64,000 nt of DNA from Mangifera indica (Eukaryota; Streptophyta; Magnoliopsida; Sapindales; Anacardiaceae), in NCBI RefSeq assembly GCF_011075055.1, contig NC_058150.1, positions 13,607,408 to 13,671,407 on the forward strand. The letters run 5' to 3'. Under the pieces are notes generated by a model that worked only from the letters and a program-made list of their open reading frames with translations, did no database searches and had not been told where the DNA came from. Below are positions 1-10,382 of the stretch, piece by piece. A program made the position numbers and the translations under genes. Each line of letters starts with the position of its first letter. Position 1 is the first letter of the stretch.

Positions 1-682
1 AAAAAAAGAGGCTGAGTCATAGTTCAAATTTATTGGAAGTGATTCCTATTGATATAATTAGGTCTTACTATACTACAATTTGTAGTTGCCAATATTTTAT
101 TACTTTTATTGATGATTTCTCTCATTATAGTTTCCTATATTTAATTAAAGTAAAATCTGATATCTCGAGGAAATTTAAGGTCTTTAGAATTGAAGTAGAA
201 AAACAATTGGAAAAAGTCATTAAAGTAGTACGATTTAACCATGGGGGTGAATACTATGGAAAACATAGAGATTCAAGTCAATATATGGGCTCGCTCGCCA
301 AATACTTACAAAAGTGTGAGATTGTTACCTAATACACTATGCCTGAGAGTCCAAAACAAAATGGTGTGGCTAAAAGGTGTAACCATACCCTTATGGATAT
401 GGTAAGGAACATGATGAGTAAAACAAATTTGCCATAGTACTTTTAGGATGAGTTGATCAAAACAACATTATACATTTTAAATAAAGTTCCTAGTAAGTCT
501 ATTCCAAGGCACCTTTTGAGCTATAGACTGGTAAAAAGTCTAGCCTTAACCCTTTTTGAGTTAGCAATTGCCCTACTTAGTTAGGGTTCATAATGCCACT
601 AAAAAAAAGCTTAATCCTTGATCCATCAGATGTTACTTTGTAGGATACCCATCTCACTCTAAGGGATATAGATTTTACTATC
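1..682 (+). pseudogene. copia-A integrase fragment (decayed)
   Basis: This is the middle of a Ty1/copia polyprotein, cut by the window start. The frame open over 33-332 contains the integrase core with YFITFIDDFS and, further on, a degenerate VVRFNHGGEYYG where active copies read RSDRGGE. Beyond a stop near 330 the sequence continues, with stops, through the PESPKQNGVAKR region (the conserved N-G-V-A-x-R stretch) and on to the C-terminal integrase part. It breaks at 682 because a solo LTR was inserted there; the frame resumes at 5138. The full-length relative is copia-2 at 13360-14040. It is non-functional because of stops, the insertion and substitutions at catalytic positions. Confidence 0.9.
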
Positions 683-3600
683 TGTAACACCTATTTCCAA
701 AAGTACTACTTTCTAGAGAAAATGTCACTAAATTGCCTATTTTGAGCATGCATGTTATTTAAAACAAGTAATAAATTTATTAAATAGTTGGATAAAACCT
801 CGTTTATTAAAACTTATAAAATTATTGAAATACCTTTGTTAAATTAATGCGGAAGCATTTAAAAGATGTCAAATCATGAAATGTAAGCTAAAAATCATAA
901 CATGTGAAGCTTAATACATAAATGAAATATGAATAAAATCAAAGCTAAAAAAGATAGAAATGCCTTCATTACTCTATGCCTGTAAATCATTGCTCGATCC
1001 GTAACCATCACAATCACCTGTACTTGCACACATGAAAGTAAAAACACTTAGTAAATAGAAGACTTTGAATGACTGATAAGAACACTAAGTAAGTAAGAGA
1101 TTCTACTGATAATATTGACTACAATCCTCTAAGATACCCTTAAACTTGATCTTTGCTATTGTTGTCATCCAGAGTCAACATCGAACTCCCCTATGGATGA
1201 TGATGCGTCCTATATATTATCTCTATACTCATACTATACTTTAGGGACTATCTAGGTTATATACCATAGTTTTTAGGTCAAACTATGTCCTGCTTAATCA
1301 CTAAGGAACTATTCCCTCAAATTCTTATTTGATATGACCATACTAAACTTGGTGGAAACATCTAAATTTGAAAGTTATAACTGTATACTAGGTCAATCGA
1401 TTCGGATTGAATATAGAGATTTGACACCTTGGCCATAGAGCTATCTCTTTGTTCCATTACACTAGAACTATATCTCACTGGACTCTACTGCAAGTAAATA
1501 TCCTACTACGAGTATGGTATCCTACTATGGATATGCCCTATTGGAGGGGTGTAGCAAATGTGTACTCACGGTACCCCCTCATAACAATCCTATGATGTCT
1601 AGTATGCTTGCATTTTGAGCCTTAACCCAACTTAGCTCACTCTTGCTTCCATATAAAATGTATCTCGTGCCATTCTATAATTCACTCTTTGGCATATAGA
1701 GGTACTACTGCGTACCCAAAGTATTTAAATTGTCACTTGGGACGACTCGTATATCCTTAGCCTAATTCCATTTCTATTTTTCTATGATTTATTTTGCAAA
1801 CACAAGTGTGTGTCTATAGACACATAGAGGTGTGTCTTTTTATTTTCATGCACACCGCTAACTCCTCGTGGCATCTCCCCATGTGTTAATTTTTCTATAC
1901 TTCGCTCTCCTTTTCTATTCTCTACTTAATCACACTACTTCTCAAAGGTATTCTGATTATTTCACCCCACATATGATCGTGCTAATGTTATACATAAAAA
2001 TTCCACGTGTCCTACTAGACCACTAATTGATCAACGACATCTAATAATCATTAAAACACCAAAAAAACTCAACTTGAATCTTGGAGTTTGCATACACGAG
2101 CGTATGTCCCATACCATACAATCGTGTGGCAAATCCAAAAAGCAATTCTTTAACAAGTTATTTGATCCCTAGTTTGTCTCTAAACAATTTCAGTTATTCC
2201 AACCATTTATAAAGGATTCCCTAACATCATACAACTTCTTGAACATAATTCTTTCAATCAAATAAACATGATAAACCAATTATAATCATAATATCCCATA
2301 AGGATTCAACAATTATCAACTATCCAATCATTCAACAGAGGCACAACTTTATTCAAACAGTGGTCTGACACCAACTATAATGACTACTTTTCACATACAT
2401 AGATGTTGATTCTTTTGGTTGATAATACTCTAGTAGATACATATATAACATTAACCCTCATCATGCAAACACCACATATTTCATCATTATATATCTATAT
2501 AATCCATTATCATATAAAACATAATCACTAATAACACACAATCATCATACTTATCATTAATGTTAGACATCATTAGCAGATCACACAGAGGTATCAAAAT
2601 TACCTCTCAACAAAATAAGAAAACCAGCCATACTTACCTCATTTTATAGCAAGAAGACAATACAAACATGTCTCCTTCTCTCTAGACTTCCTTTCTCATG
2701 CTATAGCACCCATAAGTATGTTCAAGGGTAATTTGATCTTTTGGTCTTGTGTGTAATTAATTATGTTTAAATATGCAAACCTATTAAAAACATGATACAC
2801 GATCGTGTAGGGTTGCCAAATGCCCATATGTGTTATGACAAAGGGTAAAATGATTTTTTTTTTCAAGTGTTTTATATAGTTTGGCTAAGTTTGAAAGGCA
2901 TGTATGCTCGTGTATAGTCAACATGTTTGAATTTTTAGATAAGAAGCAATTTCACCAAGATTTCGAAAACTGCTGGTTTTGCATAATGGAGTACATGCTC
3001 GTGTGTATTAAGGCACACAATAGTGTATTGTGTTTTCTAGCGAAAATTTAAAAAGTTCAAATGCGTTGGTTGAGACACTTTTCACAAAAACTCAACAAAA
3101 GCAGAGAGTTGTGAGAGTGTTTGGAAGCCAAGGGAACACACGATAGATCAGGAATTCATCTTGCCATGCCAATATTTTTGCTTAACTAAGGAAGAGAGGT
3201 AAACAAGATTTTTACCTTGTAGTTTTATGACTAATTATGAATGGTTTGAATGCAAATTTGATTAAACATGCCCTATTAATAGAATTTTGTTATATAGAAT
3301 TGATTAATGATTGTGTTGCTATGGTAATTGACAACAATAAGTGAATTTATGTACATATAATAAGTTTGTGTACATAATGGTTGATTAGTTAATGTTGTAG
3401 TGTTAAGAGTTGGTTGCTTTGGAGATTGTGATGCTATGTGAATACTGGAATAATAATGACTTAATAATGCATATATTGATTGCAATTTTAGAAGGGAAAT
3501 TGACCAGTTTGAGACATGTTGTGGCATCTGTTTTTTATTGCAATGAGGGTAAGAATTTGTGTCCATCATGTGTTATATGTTTAGGGATTGCATTGAGTAG

Positions 3601-5132
3601 TTGTTGAATGATGAAAACATGTAGTGAGAAGCAAATTTGGGTAATTGAAATCAAGTAACAATTGTTGGGAAATTGATATTTTGGATGAGAAAATCACAAG
3701 GAACATGAATTCATTATTTTAGAATTTGAGGACACACGCTTGTGTGTCAAGTCACACAAGCCATATGGAATTAGGGAAAATTCTCTTGATGTGTGACATG
3801 TACATAGGCATGTGCTAGGAGAGAGAACACCCTCATGGGTCAAACACCCATCTTCATGTACTTTTGGAAAAAAATTATGGATTTTTAACTATGGGAATGT
3901 TACATATAACTATAAAAATGACTGTTTTACCCATAAAGGGGAATAATACAGAGAAACCAGAAGAAGAGGCTTTAATGAAGGCTAATAATAATAGAAATCA
4001 TTTAGGAGATGCCTAAATATATGAACAATGACCCGAACCCTGACTAGAGTAGTTTCAACTCAAAAATACCAATGATGCATTATTAAATTCTTTCACCAAG
4101 CTATGTGTAATATGCGTTCCACTAAGCTTAAGCCTGACCAACTCGTGAATCGAATACATTGGATAGTTGAAATCGAAGATATCATGTACTTTTGGGGATG
4201 ACACTAATATTGAAAATAAGCATAAGGTGTTGAATATAATTGGGTAGGCTTCTAGGATATTGGAAAAACATCTGGGATATCATAACATTTATAAATATGA
4301 GACACTAAGGACATAAGAAATGATTAACCGCTATGTGCTTACTTACTAAATGTGTTTCACTCACTATGTTTTATTGTGATTTTGCAAGTAGACTTATAAA
4401 GTAGTGGGGCAACAACAAAGGCAGTGGTTCAGCCCAGGATGTTGCATGATGGGTAGGGGTATTTTAGTCATTTCTATGATTTGACATTTATTTATGTATT
4501 AAGATTTCTATGATTTGACATTTATTTATGTATGAAGATTTATTTATGCACTTTTGACTAATGAATTAATATATTTGGACCAATTTGTCTTCATTTATCA
4601 AGTAACAAATTCACTTTTGGGGGTATGTATAATGAGTGTCATGCATTTATTTAATTATCTTTTAAAGGTTTTTGCTATAGTAAATTTTAAAAGTAACACG
4701 TCTCTTCGGGTACAAATTTCAAATAGGGTATGTAGCTAAAGAGGGGTGTTACATATGTCACCAAAAAGTGATCACCTAGAACTCCCAATGAGAGTCTAAG
4801 TAATTAGACCATAATCTCTCTTTCTAGGGTGGTTCGTGTATTTAAGGATTGAGAATACTAATCCCTAAAATGTAGTAACGTGACTTATATAAAAACTGAA
4901 ACCACGTTCAACACATAAGAGTGTGTGTCCAAGGCACACAACCATGTGTTACTTAATTTGAAATTTTATGTGAAATCATCTTATCCGGTTGATGTGGCAT
5001 GACACATAGGCATGGCTTCCCTATACAAGGAACTCATACTTTAACTTTCAAATCATAATTAATCCTTCACATAACAAATAAAATTATGCATAAATATTAT
5101 TTTGCCCTCGAGACATACTTATGCGTGTTACA
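683..5132 (-). mobile_element. Gypsy-type solo LTR inserted in copia-A, itself split by a second LTR
   Basis: The insert begins TGTAACACC and ends GTGTTACA, the TG...CA ends of an LTR. It is flanked by CTATC (678-682) and CTATT (5133-5137), a 5-bp target duplication with one change. Removing it rejoins copia-A exactly where copia-2 is continuous (about 14014). Its minus-strand start resembles the LTR start of the gypsy element at 28677, and it shares a region around 1011-1050 with that LTR (ACCTGTACYTGCA then ATGAAA). Without the inner insert it is about 2.4 kb, matching the 2.3-kb LTR at 26363-28677. No internal gypsy coding sequence is present, so it is a solo LTR. Divergence suggests a related but different family. 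Confidence 0.83.
2702..4753 (+). mobile_element. Second gypsy-type solo LTR nested inside the first, opposite orientation
   Basis: The stretch opens TATAGCACCCATAAGTATG, matching the start of the surrounding LTR read on the minus strand (TGTAACACGCATAAGTATG), and closes GGGGTGTTACA, the usual end of this LTR type. It is therefore a plus-strand LTR inside a minus-strand one. Candidate target duplications are CATGC before and TATGT after, two transitions apart, so only weakly supported. The small reading frames inside (3410-3607, 4554-4739 and antisense frames) are not genes: they lie in LTR sequence and recur with changes in the other copy. Short CACACR/YGTGTG palindromes are frequent, as in related LTRs. 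Confidence 0.75.
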
Positions 5133-5137
5133 CTATT

Positions 5138-7070
5138 TTTCCCGCGGTATAAAAATAATAGAGTCCTAAACTGCTAAGTTCCTTGAATTTGATGTTCATG
5201 ATGCTTCAATATCTACTGCAATTCGTATTATTGTTAGTTCTCTTGTTAAGGATCATGAAAAAGTTGTCGCCTTTCTTTTGCCTCATTCCTATAGGATAAA
5301 TGATTCTATCTGAAGAGAAACAACTAAAGCTCAAGAAACCCCTACACCATAAATTGAAATTCTTGAAAATATAACACAACGTCCTATAGTTAAAGTACCC
5401 CCTTCTGAGATCAACCAGACAAAAAATAGCTACCATTTTAGATATCTATGTTTATTTGGCTAAAAATAAGTATGATATTGGAGATATAACTTATTTACTT
5501 TCAATCCATGAAGCAATTAAGAGTCCAAGTGCATATATATGGATGACAACTATAGAAAATGAGATGAAATCCATGAAGGAAAATAGGGTCTGGGATCTTG
5601 TAGAGCTACTTGAAAGTGTCAAGCTTATTAACTATAAATGGGTCTTTAAGACTAAAAAGAATTTTAAAGGAAAGATAGGGAGATTCAAAGCAAGATTGAT
5701 TGCAAAAGGGTTCACTTAGAAAGAAGGAACTGACTTCAATGAGATATTTTTTCATGTATCCTCAAAAGATTATTTCATAATTATATTGGCCTTGGTAGTT
5801 CATTTTGCTTTGGAGCTTCATCAGATGGATGTAAAGATAACTTTTCTCATGGTGATCTTAATGAGGAAGTGTATATGAAATAACCAGATGGTTTTGAGAT
5901 TAAAAGGAAACAATATATGGTATATAGACTAAAAAAGTCTAGTTATGGTTTAAAACAGGCTTCTTGACAATGGTATCTTAAGTTTGATGAGGTTGTGACC
6001 TTGAATGGCTTTACTGAGAATAGATTTGATCATTGTGTGTATATGAAGATCAGTGGGAGTAAGTTTATTTTCTTAGTTCTCTATATTGACGACATCTTGC
6101 TTATGAGTAGTGATTACAGTATGTTTTATGAGATTAAATAGTTTCTATCTAGAGCCTTTGACATGAAAGATCTTAAAGAAGCTTCATCTGTTCTTGGCAT
6201 TGAAATCCACCAAGATAGAACTCATGGCTTGCTTGGCTTATCTCAAGAGGCATTTATTAAGCATGTTCTTAAGAGATTCCAAATACAAGATTGATGTTGG
6301 CGATGTACCTATCATAAAATGAGATAGGTTTAGTAACATGTAGTGTCCTTAAATTGATGTTGAAAAGGCATTTATAAAAGATAAACCATATGCTAGTATG
6401 ATTAGGAACCTGATGTATGTCTAAACGTGCATGAGACCTAACATAACTTTTGTTGTGAACATTCTTGGTCAATATTTTGCTAATCCAAGTTCTAATTATT
6501 GGGTAATAGAAAAGAAAATCATGCGATATTTAGACAGGACTAAAGATTTTATGCTTGTGTACAAAAGAATAGAACCTTTTGAGGAAGTAGAAAATTTAGA
6601 TTTAGACTTTAGTGGATGTCTTGATGACTTCAAATCTACTTTAGGGTATATCTTTATGCTTGCAAGTAGGGTTATATCTTGGAAAAACATTAAACAAACA
6701 TTAGTAACATCTTCAACCATGTACGCAGAATTTATTGCTTGTTATGGGGCATCTACCCATGTTATATGGTTGAAGAATTACATCTTTGAGCTTTGAGTGG
6801 CTGACTCTATTTCTAGACCACTTGTAATCTATTATGATAATTATGCAATTGTGTTCTTTTGCAAGAACAATAAAATCAGTAACAATTCACAACATATAAA
6901 GATAAAATATCTTACAATCAATGACCTTATAAAGAAATAAGACATTCTGATAAAGCACATTAGTACTGATGCTATGTTAGTTAATCCCTAAACCAAAAGA
7001 CTCAGACCTATTGTTTTTAAAGGTCATGTAATGAATATAGGTGTGTTAGAATCCTTTAATGCTTTAGGTT
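5138..7070 (+). pseudogene. copia-A reverse transcriptase and RNase H (decayed)
   Basis: This continues the copia-A polyprotein after the nested LTR. The frame at 5456-5719 encodes the start of the RT domain (EMKSMKENRVWDLVEL, then KWVFKTKKNFKGKIGRFKAR). It continues with stops and a frameshift through ELHQMDVKITF, an intact-looking catalytic stretch LYIDDILL near 6082-6105 and the RNase H segment at 6431-6796 (SSTMYAEFIACYGAS). At 5965-5967 the expected Arg codon CGA has become TGA. The end of the polyprotein aligns with copia-2 up to about 7070. No protein could be made from it. Confidence 0.9.
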
Positions 7071-7719
7071 AGTGGGAGTCTTAAAATAATTTTTGTTTAT
7101 TTTCGGCTTGATTTTATGACATTATATTAAATTAGATGTTACATTATAATTATGAGTTTTGCAAAACTTATTATATGGATACTTGATGATATATTTATTT
7201 ATATATGGATATATGCACATATATACGGTTAAGGTACAACATGTGTTTTAAGATAAGGTTTCTTTTAAGTATGACAATTGTATGTATATGTTTTATAAGT
7301 CTCGAGTAAGAATGAAACATATAGGCTTCATTTGAAGCACAAGAATTTCTCTTATTTCTTTTGAAACATAAAAGTTAGAGAGAAATCATAAAAAAGACTA
7401 ACAGAGACATGTCACTGCTTATAATTGTCTTGTTAGGTGGTATTCTGCCACGCTCCCAGATCTGATCCATGTTGATTTGATTATTAGTATTTAAAAATGA
7501 GAATAATCTTATCTCGATAGAGTACATAAGTAATGTCTTGGTTTATTATTAGTGATTATATCAATTGGATAGATTATTATAGTCTAATTTATCTTTAGAT
7601 TATTTTGTTTATAAAATAGTGGTCACTTAAAGTTAAAAATGTTGATTCCCCAATAGTCAAAATTTATTTTCTTTTTCTTAAAATAAAATAAAAATAATTA
7701 ATGTTTCTAGCTGGGAGAA
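7071..7719 (+). other. copia-A 3' untranslated region with polypurine tract
   Basis: Non-coding AT-rich tail between the polyprotein end and the 3' LTR. It aligns with the corresponding tail of copia-2 (15950-16596) and copia-B (44760-45416). It ends in a purine-rich run, CTGGGAGAA at about 7711-7719, the polypurine tract that primes second-strand synthesis in LTR elements. Confidence 0.75.
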
Positions 7720-8192
7720 TATTAAAAATTTTCAATATGGACTAACATTAATTATATTTTGATTTTATAAAACTAGGTAATTGAATAATCCAATAGTAGT
7801 TTACAGATGAGCTTGAGTGATTAATAAAGAAAAATCTAATCACTTAAAGGTTATTGGTCTGGGTAAACGATTTAGTGTGGACTTTTAGTTATTAGACCTT
7901 TAATAAGATAGTCCATGTAATCTCTTATAAATTAGTCAAGTCCCCACTTTGAAACTGAATTTTTTAGTACACTTATCCATTCAAAACTATCATAAGAAAG
8001 TTCTTGGAACAGAAGATCTGTCATAATATGTTTTTAAGTTTTAAGTGATTTCTAAATATCTTTGATTTTAAAGGCATAACTAAAACAAATTTTTCTACAT
8101 CCCTAATTTTGATTTTATATTCAGATTAATTATGTAATTTGGTATTCTATAGTTTATGCATATTTAGATTAAATCTAGAATTAAAACATACA
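7720..8192 (+). mobile_element. copia-A 3' LTR
   Basis: About 473 bp, homologous along its length to the two 481-bp LTRs of copia-2. The first base pair TG is mutated to TA, and the end is taken as the CA at 8191-8192 by comparison with the other copies. The next base lies inside a PKS pseudogene on the minus strand, so this LTR marks a retrotransposon inserted into the PKS coding region. The 5' LTR is off the window. Confidence 0.85.
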
Positions 8193-9237
8193 CGTACAAG
8201 AGCCGGTGGTGCTTTTGCCTTCCTCGATAGACCACTTCCTCATCTCATCAACTATAAACAACACACTACAGCTCCGCATATTACCATATTCCCTCAGCAT
8301 ACCCTAACTCGCTCCCAATTTCTCCTCCAACCCCAGTTTCTGCTCCATCACCCGCAGAATCAACGGGACGTCAGGATGAACCACGTAAAACAGCGAGTTC
8401 ATGTCAATGACAACGAGTTTACAACATGTTTCTTTGCAACATTGAAGAATGCTGTTGGCGATTTTTTCAGTAACCGTTTTGGATAAGAAGTATTGCAAAC
8501 CCCTCTTGCGAACCTACGACGCCGTTTTCTCAGTCCAGGATGAGGTCTTGAGAGGCTGAGAAGAGTTGGAAGAGTAGACGCTTGGTGGTTGTGTTAAGAT
8601 CAATGCCGACGATCACGCCGACAACACCGTCTTTGAAGATTGCAGAGCCGACAAAAACATCGAAGTAGGTGTCTGAAGGTGCGTTAAAGCAGACGAGCAT
8701 GAGTTCAGAGCTTACAATAAGAACACGAGTGCCTGCATTGTTCTCTACAATGTCCTTGCTCAGATGGAGAGTGTTGCGTGCAACATGCAACAACAAGCAA
8801 CGTTTGAGCTTGAAGGGAAGAAGAATTGTTGATGAGACGAGCTCCAGTGCAATGACATTAACAAAGCATTGATCACGAGCTCAGTTTAAGATCGATAAGT
8901 TAAAACTTTAGCATGAATTCGGCTCATTTAAGCTGAACAAAAATATGAAGATGAGCCCGTTTGGATTGCGTCCACCTCTAAAACTGATGTGACAACTTCA
9001 TAATGTTTCTACAAACTGATTACGTCCAGCTCCGGTGCAATGGCACTAACAAATGCGTTTGAACTTATCTTTGACTTGTGCCATGTGATCACTTTGAGTG
9101 ATTCCAAAGCAGAAGTCAGGTTAATCAGTTTGGTAGAAAACATTGGGCGGATTTGCGGTGGCGATTCGTAGAATTGAAGCTGAGCTTTGAGCTCTTCTGC
9201 TCTGCTTTTCTGCCACCATTTTTTCTACCAAAGCCAT
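8193..9237 (-). pseudogene. Type III polyketide synthase pseudogene A (truncated, exon 2 missing)
   Basis: Minus-strand relative of the PKS gene at 31945-34098. Exon 1 (about 9051-9237) starts MALVEKMVAEKQ, five codons longer than the main gene, and keeps the ATANPPNVFYQTD region but has TAT changed to TAA right after it. Exon 2, which carries the catalytic cysteine, is absent; only about 270 bp of intron-like sequence separates exon 1 from exon 3. The exon 3 acceptor reads AC instead of AG at 8779-8778. Exon 3 (8193-8777) covers NTLHLSKDIVENNAG through FYVVHPDVP, with the HPGGP loop changed, and ends in a K-S-T-T-G stretch where the copia-A LTR begins. The last 25 or so codons are lost. Clearly non-functional. 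Confidence 0.93.
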
Positions 9238-9506
9238 GTTGCTGATACCGGAGAAGACAAGAAAAGAATCTGCAATGATACTTAAACAACTAAGTGACTT
9301 AGTTTATAGACAAATTGAATTCTAACCATGTGATCTATTTGGTAATTTATCAAAAAACAAATTCGGATCAAGAGAAATGTTATGTGTACCTGATTTTAAG
9401 TATATAATTGAGCACTTAATTTATAATCACTTAATCACATGACAATTTATTATTTGTGTATACATTTGACACTCAAAACTATGTTTACATAATTTTATTG
9501 TTTTAG
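9238..9506 (-). promoter_or_regulatory. Relic upstream region of PKS pseudogene A
   Basis: On the minus strand this reads into the pseudogene with the same features as the region upstream of the main PKS gene: a TCTATAAA TATA-like box near 9304-9311, an AGTCAC motif, and TATCATTGCA before a pyrimidine-rich leader. It shows that a promoter was duplicated together with the coding part. Similarity to copy B ends near 9506. Confidence 0.6.
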
Positions 9507-9696
9507 CACCAACAATCCTCTGACTTGTTTGTCAGTTGTTCAAGCATGCATCGTGTTGTTTGCATCCCTTATGCTAGACCTTTAGTATTTTGCTCACATG
9601 TTTTTCTCCAATTTCAATATGTGCAGAAGGATAATTATCGAAGTTTGTTTTGGTTATTGTGTTTTTTTGGCATTTTCTTGTTGATTTGTTTTGTAG
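9507..9696 (+). other. Unassigned AT-rich sequence, intron-like
   Basis: No gene seen. The stretch is T-rich on the plus strand and ends in TTTTGTAG, which would serve as a splice acceptor for the exon-like frame that follows. Confidence 0.4.
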
Positions 9697-9888
9697 ATGT
9701 TTAGATTGATGCATCGTTTGAATGATTGGTACTCTGAATATGGTAGTGTGTTAAGTGGATTGGCTGCCAGAAAGCACTTAGGTGAACCTGAGGATTTAAA
9801 AGCTGCAACTTCCAGATCCGAATTATGAGTGAAGGTCAGAGAAGAGGCAAGATGGTTTTGTGTGCTTGGAACTTATGCAAGGATTAGA
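9697..9888 (+). pseudogene. Exon-like remnant of an unrecognised host gene
   Basis: After a pyrimidine-rich stretch and TTTTGTAG, one frame stays open for 64 codons except for one TGA. It reads MFRLMHRLNDWYSEYGS and later LAARKHLGEPEDLKAA, then the stop, then VKVREEARWFCVLGTYARI. The composition (Arg, Glu, Ala, Trp) is protein-like and less AT-rich than the surroundings. The TGA could be a CGA Arg codon hit by a C-to-T change. I do not recognise the family. The frame is cut at its 3' side by the LTR of copia-2. It may be one exon of a gene broken by that insertion, or a short captured fragment. Confidence 0.45.
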
Positions 9889-10369
9889 TGTTGGAAATTT
9901 CCTGTTGTAGGTTAATATTAATTATAGTTTTGGTTTTATAAAATTGAGGAATTAGATAGTCTAATATTAGTTTACAGATAAACTTGAGTGATCAATAAAA
10001 ACATACCCAATACACGTAAAAGTTATTAATTTGGGTAGACGGTTTAGTGTAGGCCTTCAGTTATTAGACCTTTAATGGGAGGGTCTAGATAATTTCTTAT
10101 AAATATGCTAGGTCCTTACTCTAAAATCTAATTTTGATATGCTTACCTATTTAAAACCGTCATAGGGAAGTTTTTGGAGTGGAAAACCTGTCATAACAAA
10201 TTTTCAAGTTTTAGGTGAAATTCTGAAGATCTTTGGTTTTAGAGATATAGCTCAAATAGGTTTTCTATATCCCTAATTATTAATTCTATGTTCAACTTAA
10301 TATAAGAATTCAATATTCTATATTCTATGCATGTTTGAATTAAATTATGTTCTTAATTAAAGTTTTATA
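9889..10369 (+). repeat. copia-2 5' LTR
   Basis: 481-bp direct repeat partner of 16597-17077. It begins TGTTGGAAATTTCC and ends TTTTATA, where the 3' copy keeps the canonical CA. Many scattered substitutions separate the two LTRs, so the insertion is old. Confidence 0.93.
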
Positions 10370-10371
10370 TG

Positions 10372-10382
10372 TGGTATCAGAG
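10372..10382 (+). other. copia-2 primer binding site
   Basis: TGGTATCAGAG starts two bases after the LTR and matches the 3' end of plant initiator methionine tRNA, the usual primer for first-strand synthesis in plant copia and gypsy elements. Confidence 0.9.

Larger units (their letters stand above)
1..9506. repeat. Segmental duplication, copy A (partner at 37625-47157)
   Basis: The whole stretch matches about 37625-47157 in the same orientation and order: copia integrase piece, nested solo LTRs, copia RT and RNase H remnants, copia 3' LTR, PKS pseudogene and about 270 bases of its upstream flank. The match stops near 9506, where this copy continues into the sequence before copia-2 and the other continues into unrelated DNA. 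The left end lies outside the window, so the true length is unknown. Lengths of the two copies in the window are close (9506 against about 9533), with small indels. Seen directly by comparing the two regions by eye; percent identity was not computed. Confidence 0.93.

Noticed and set aside
8139..8486. 115-codon plus-strand frame at 8139 and its twin at 45807
   Set aside because: Both are the antisense of PKS pseudogenes A and B joined to LTR sequence.
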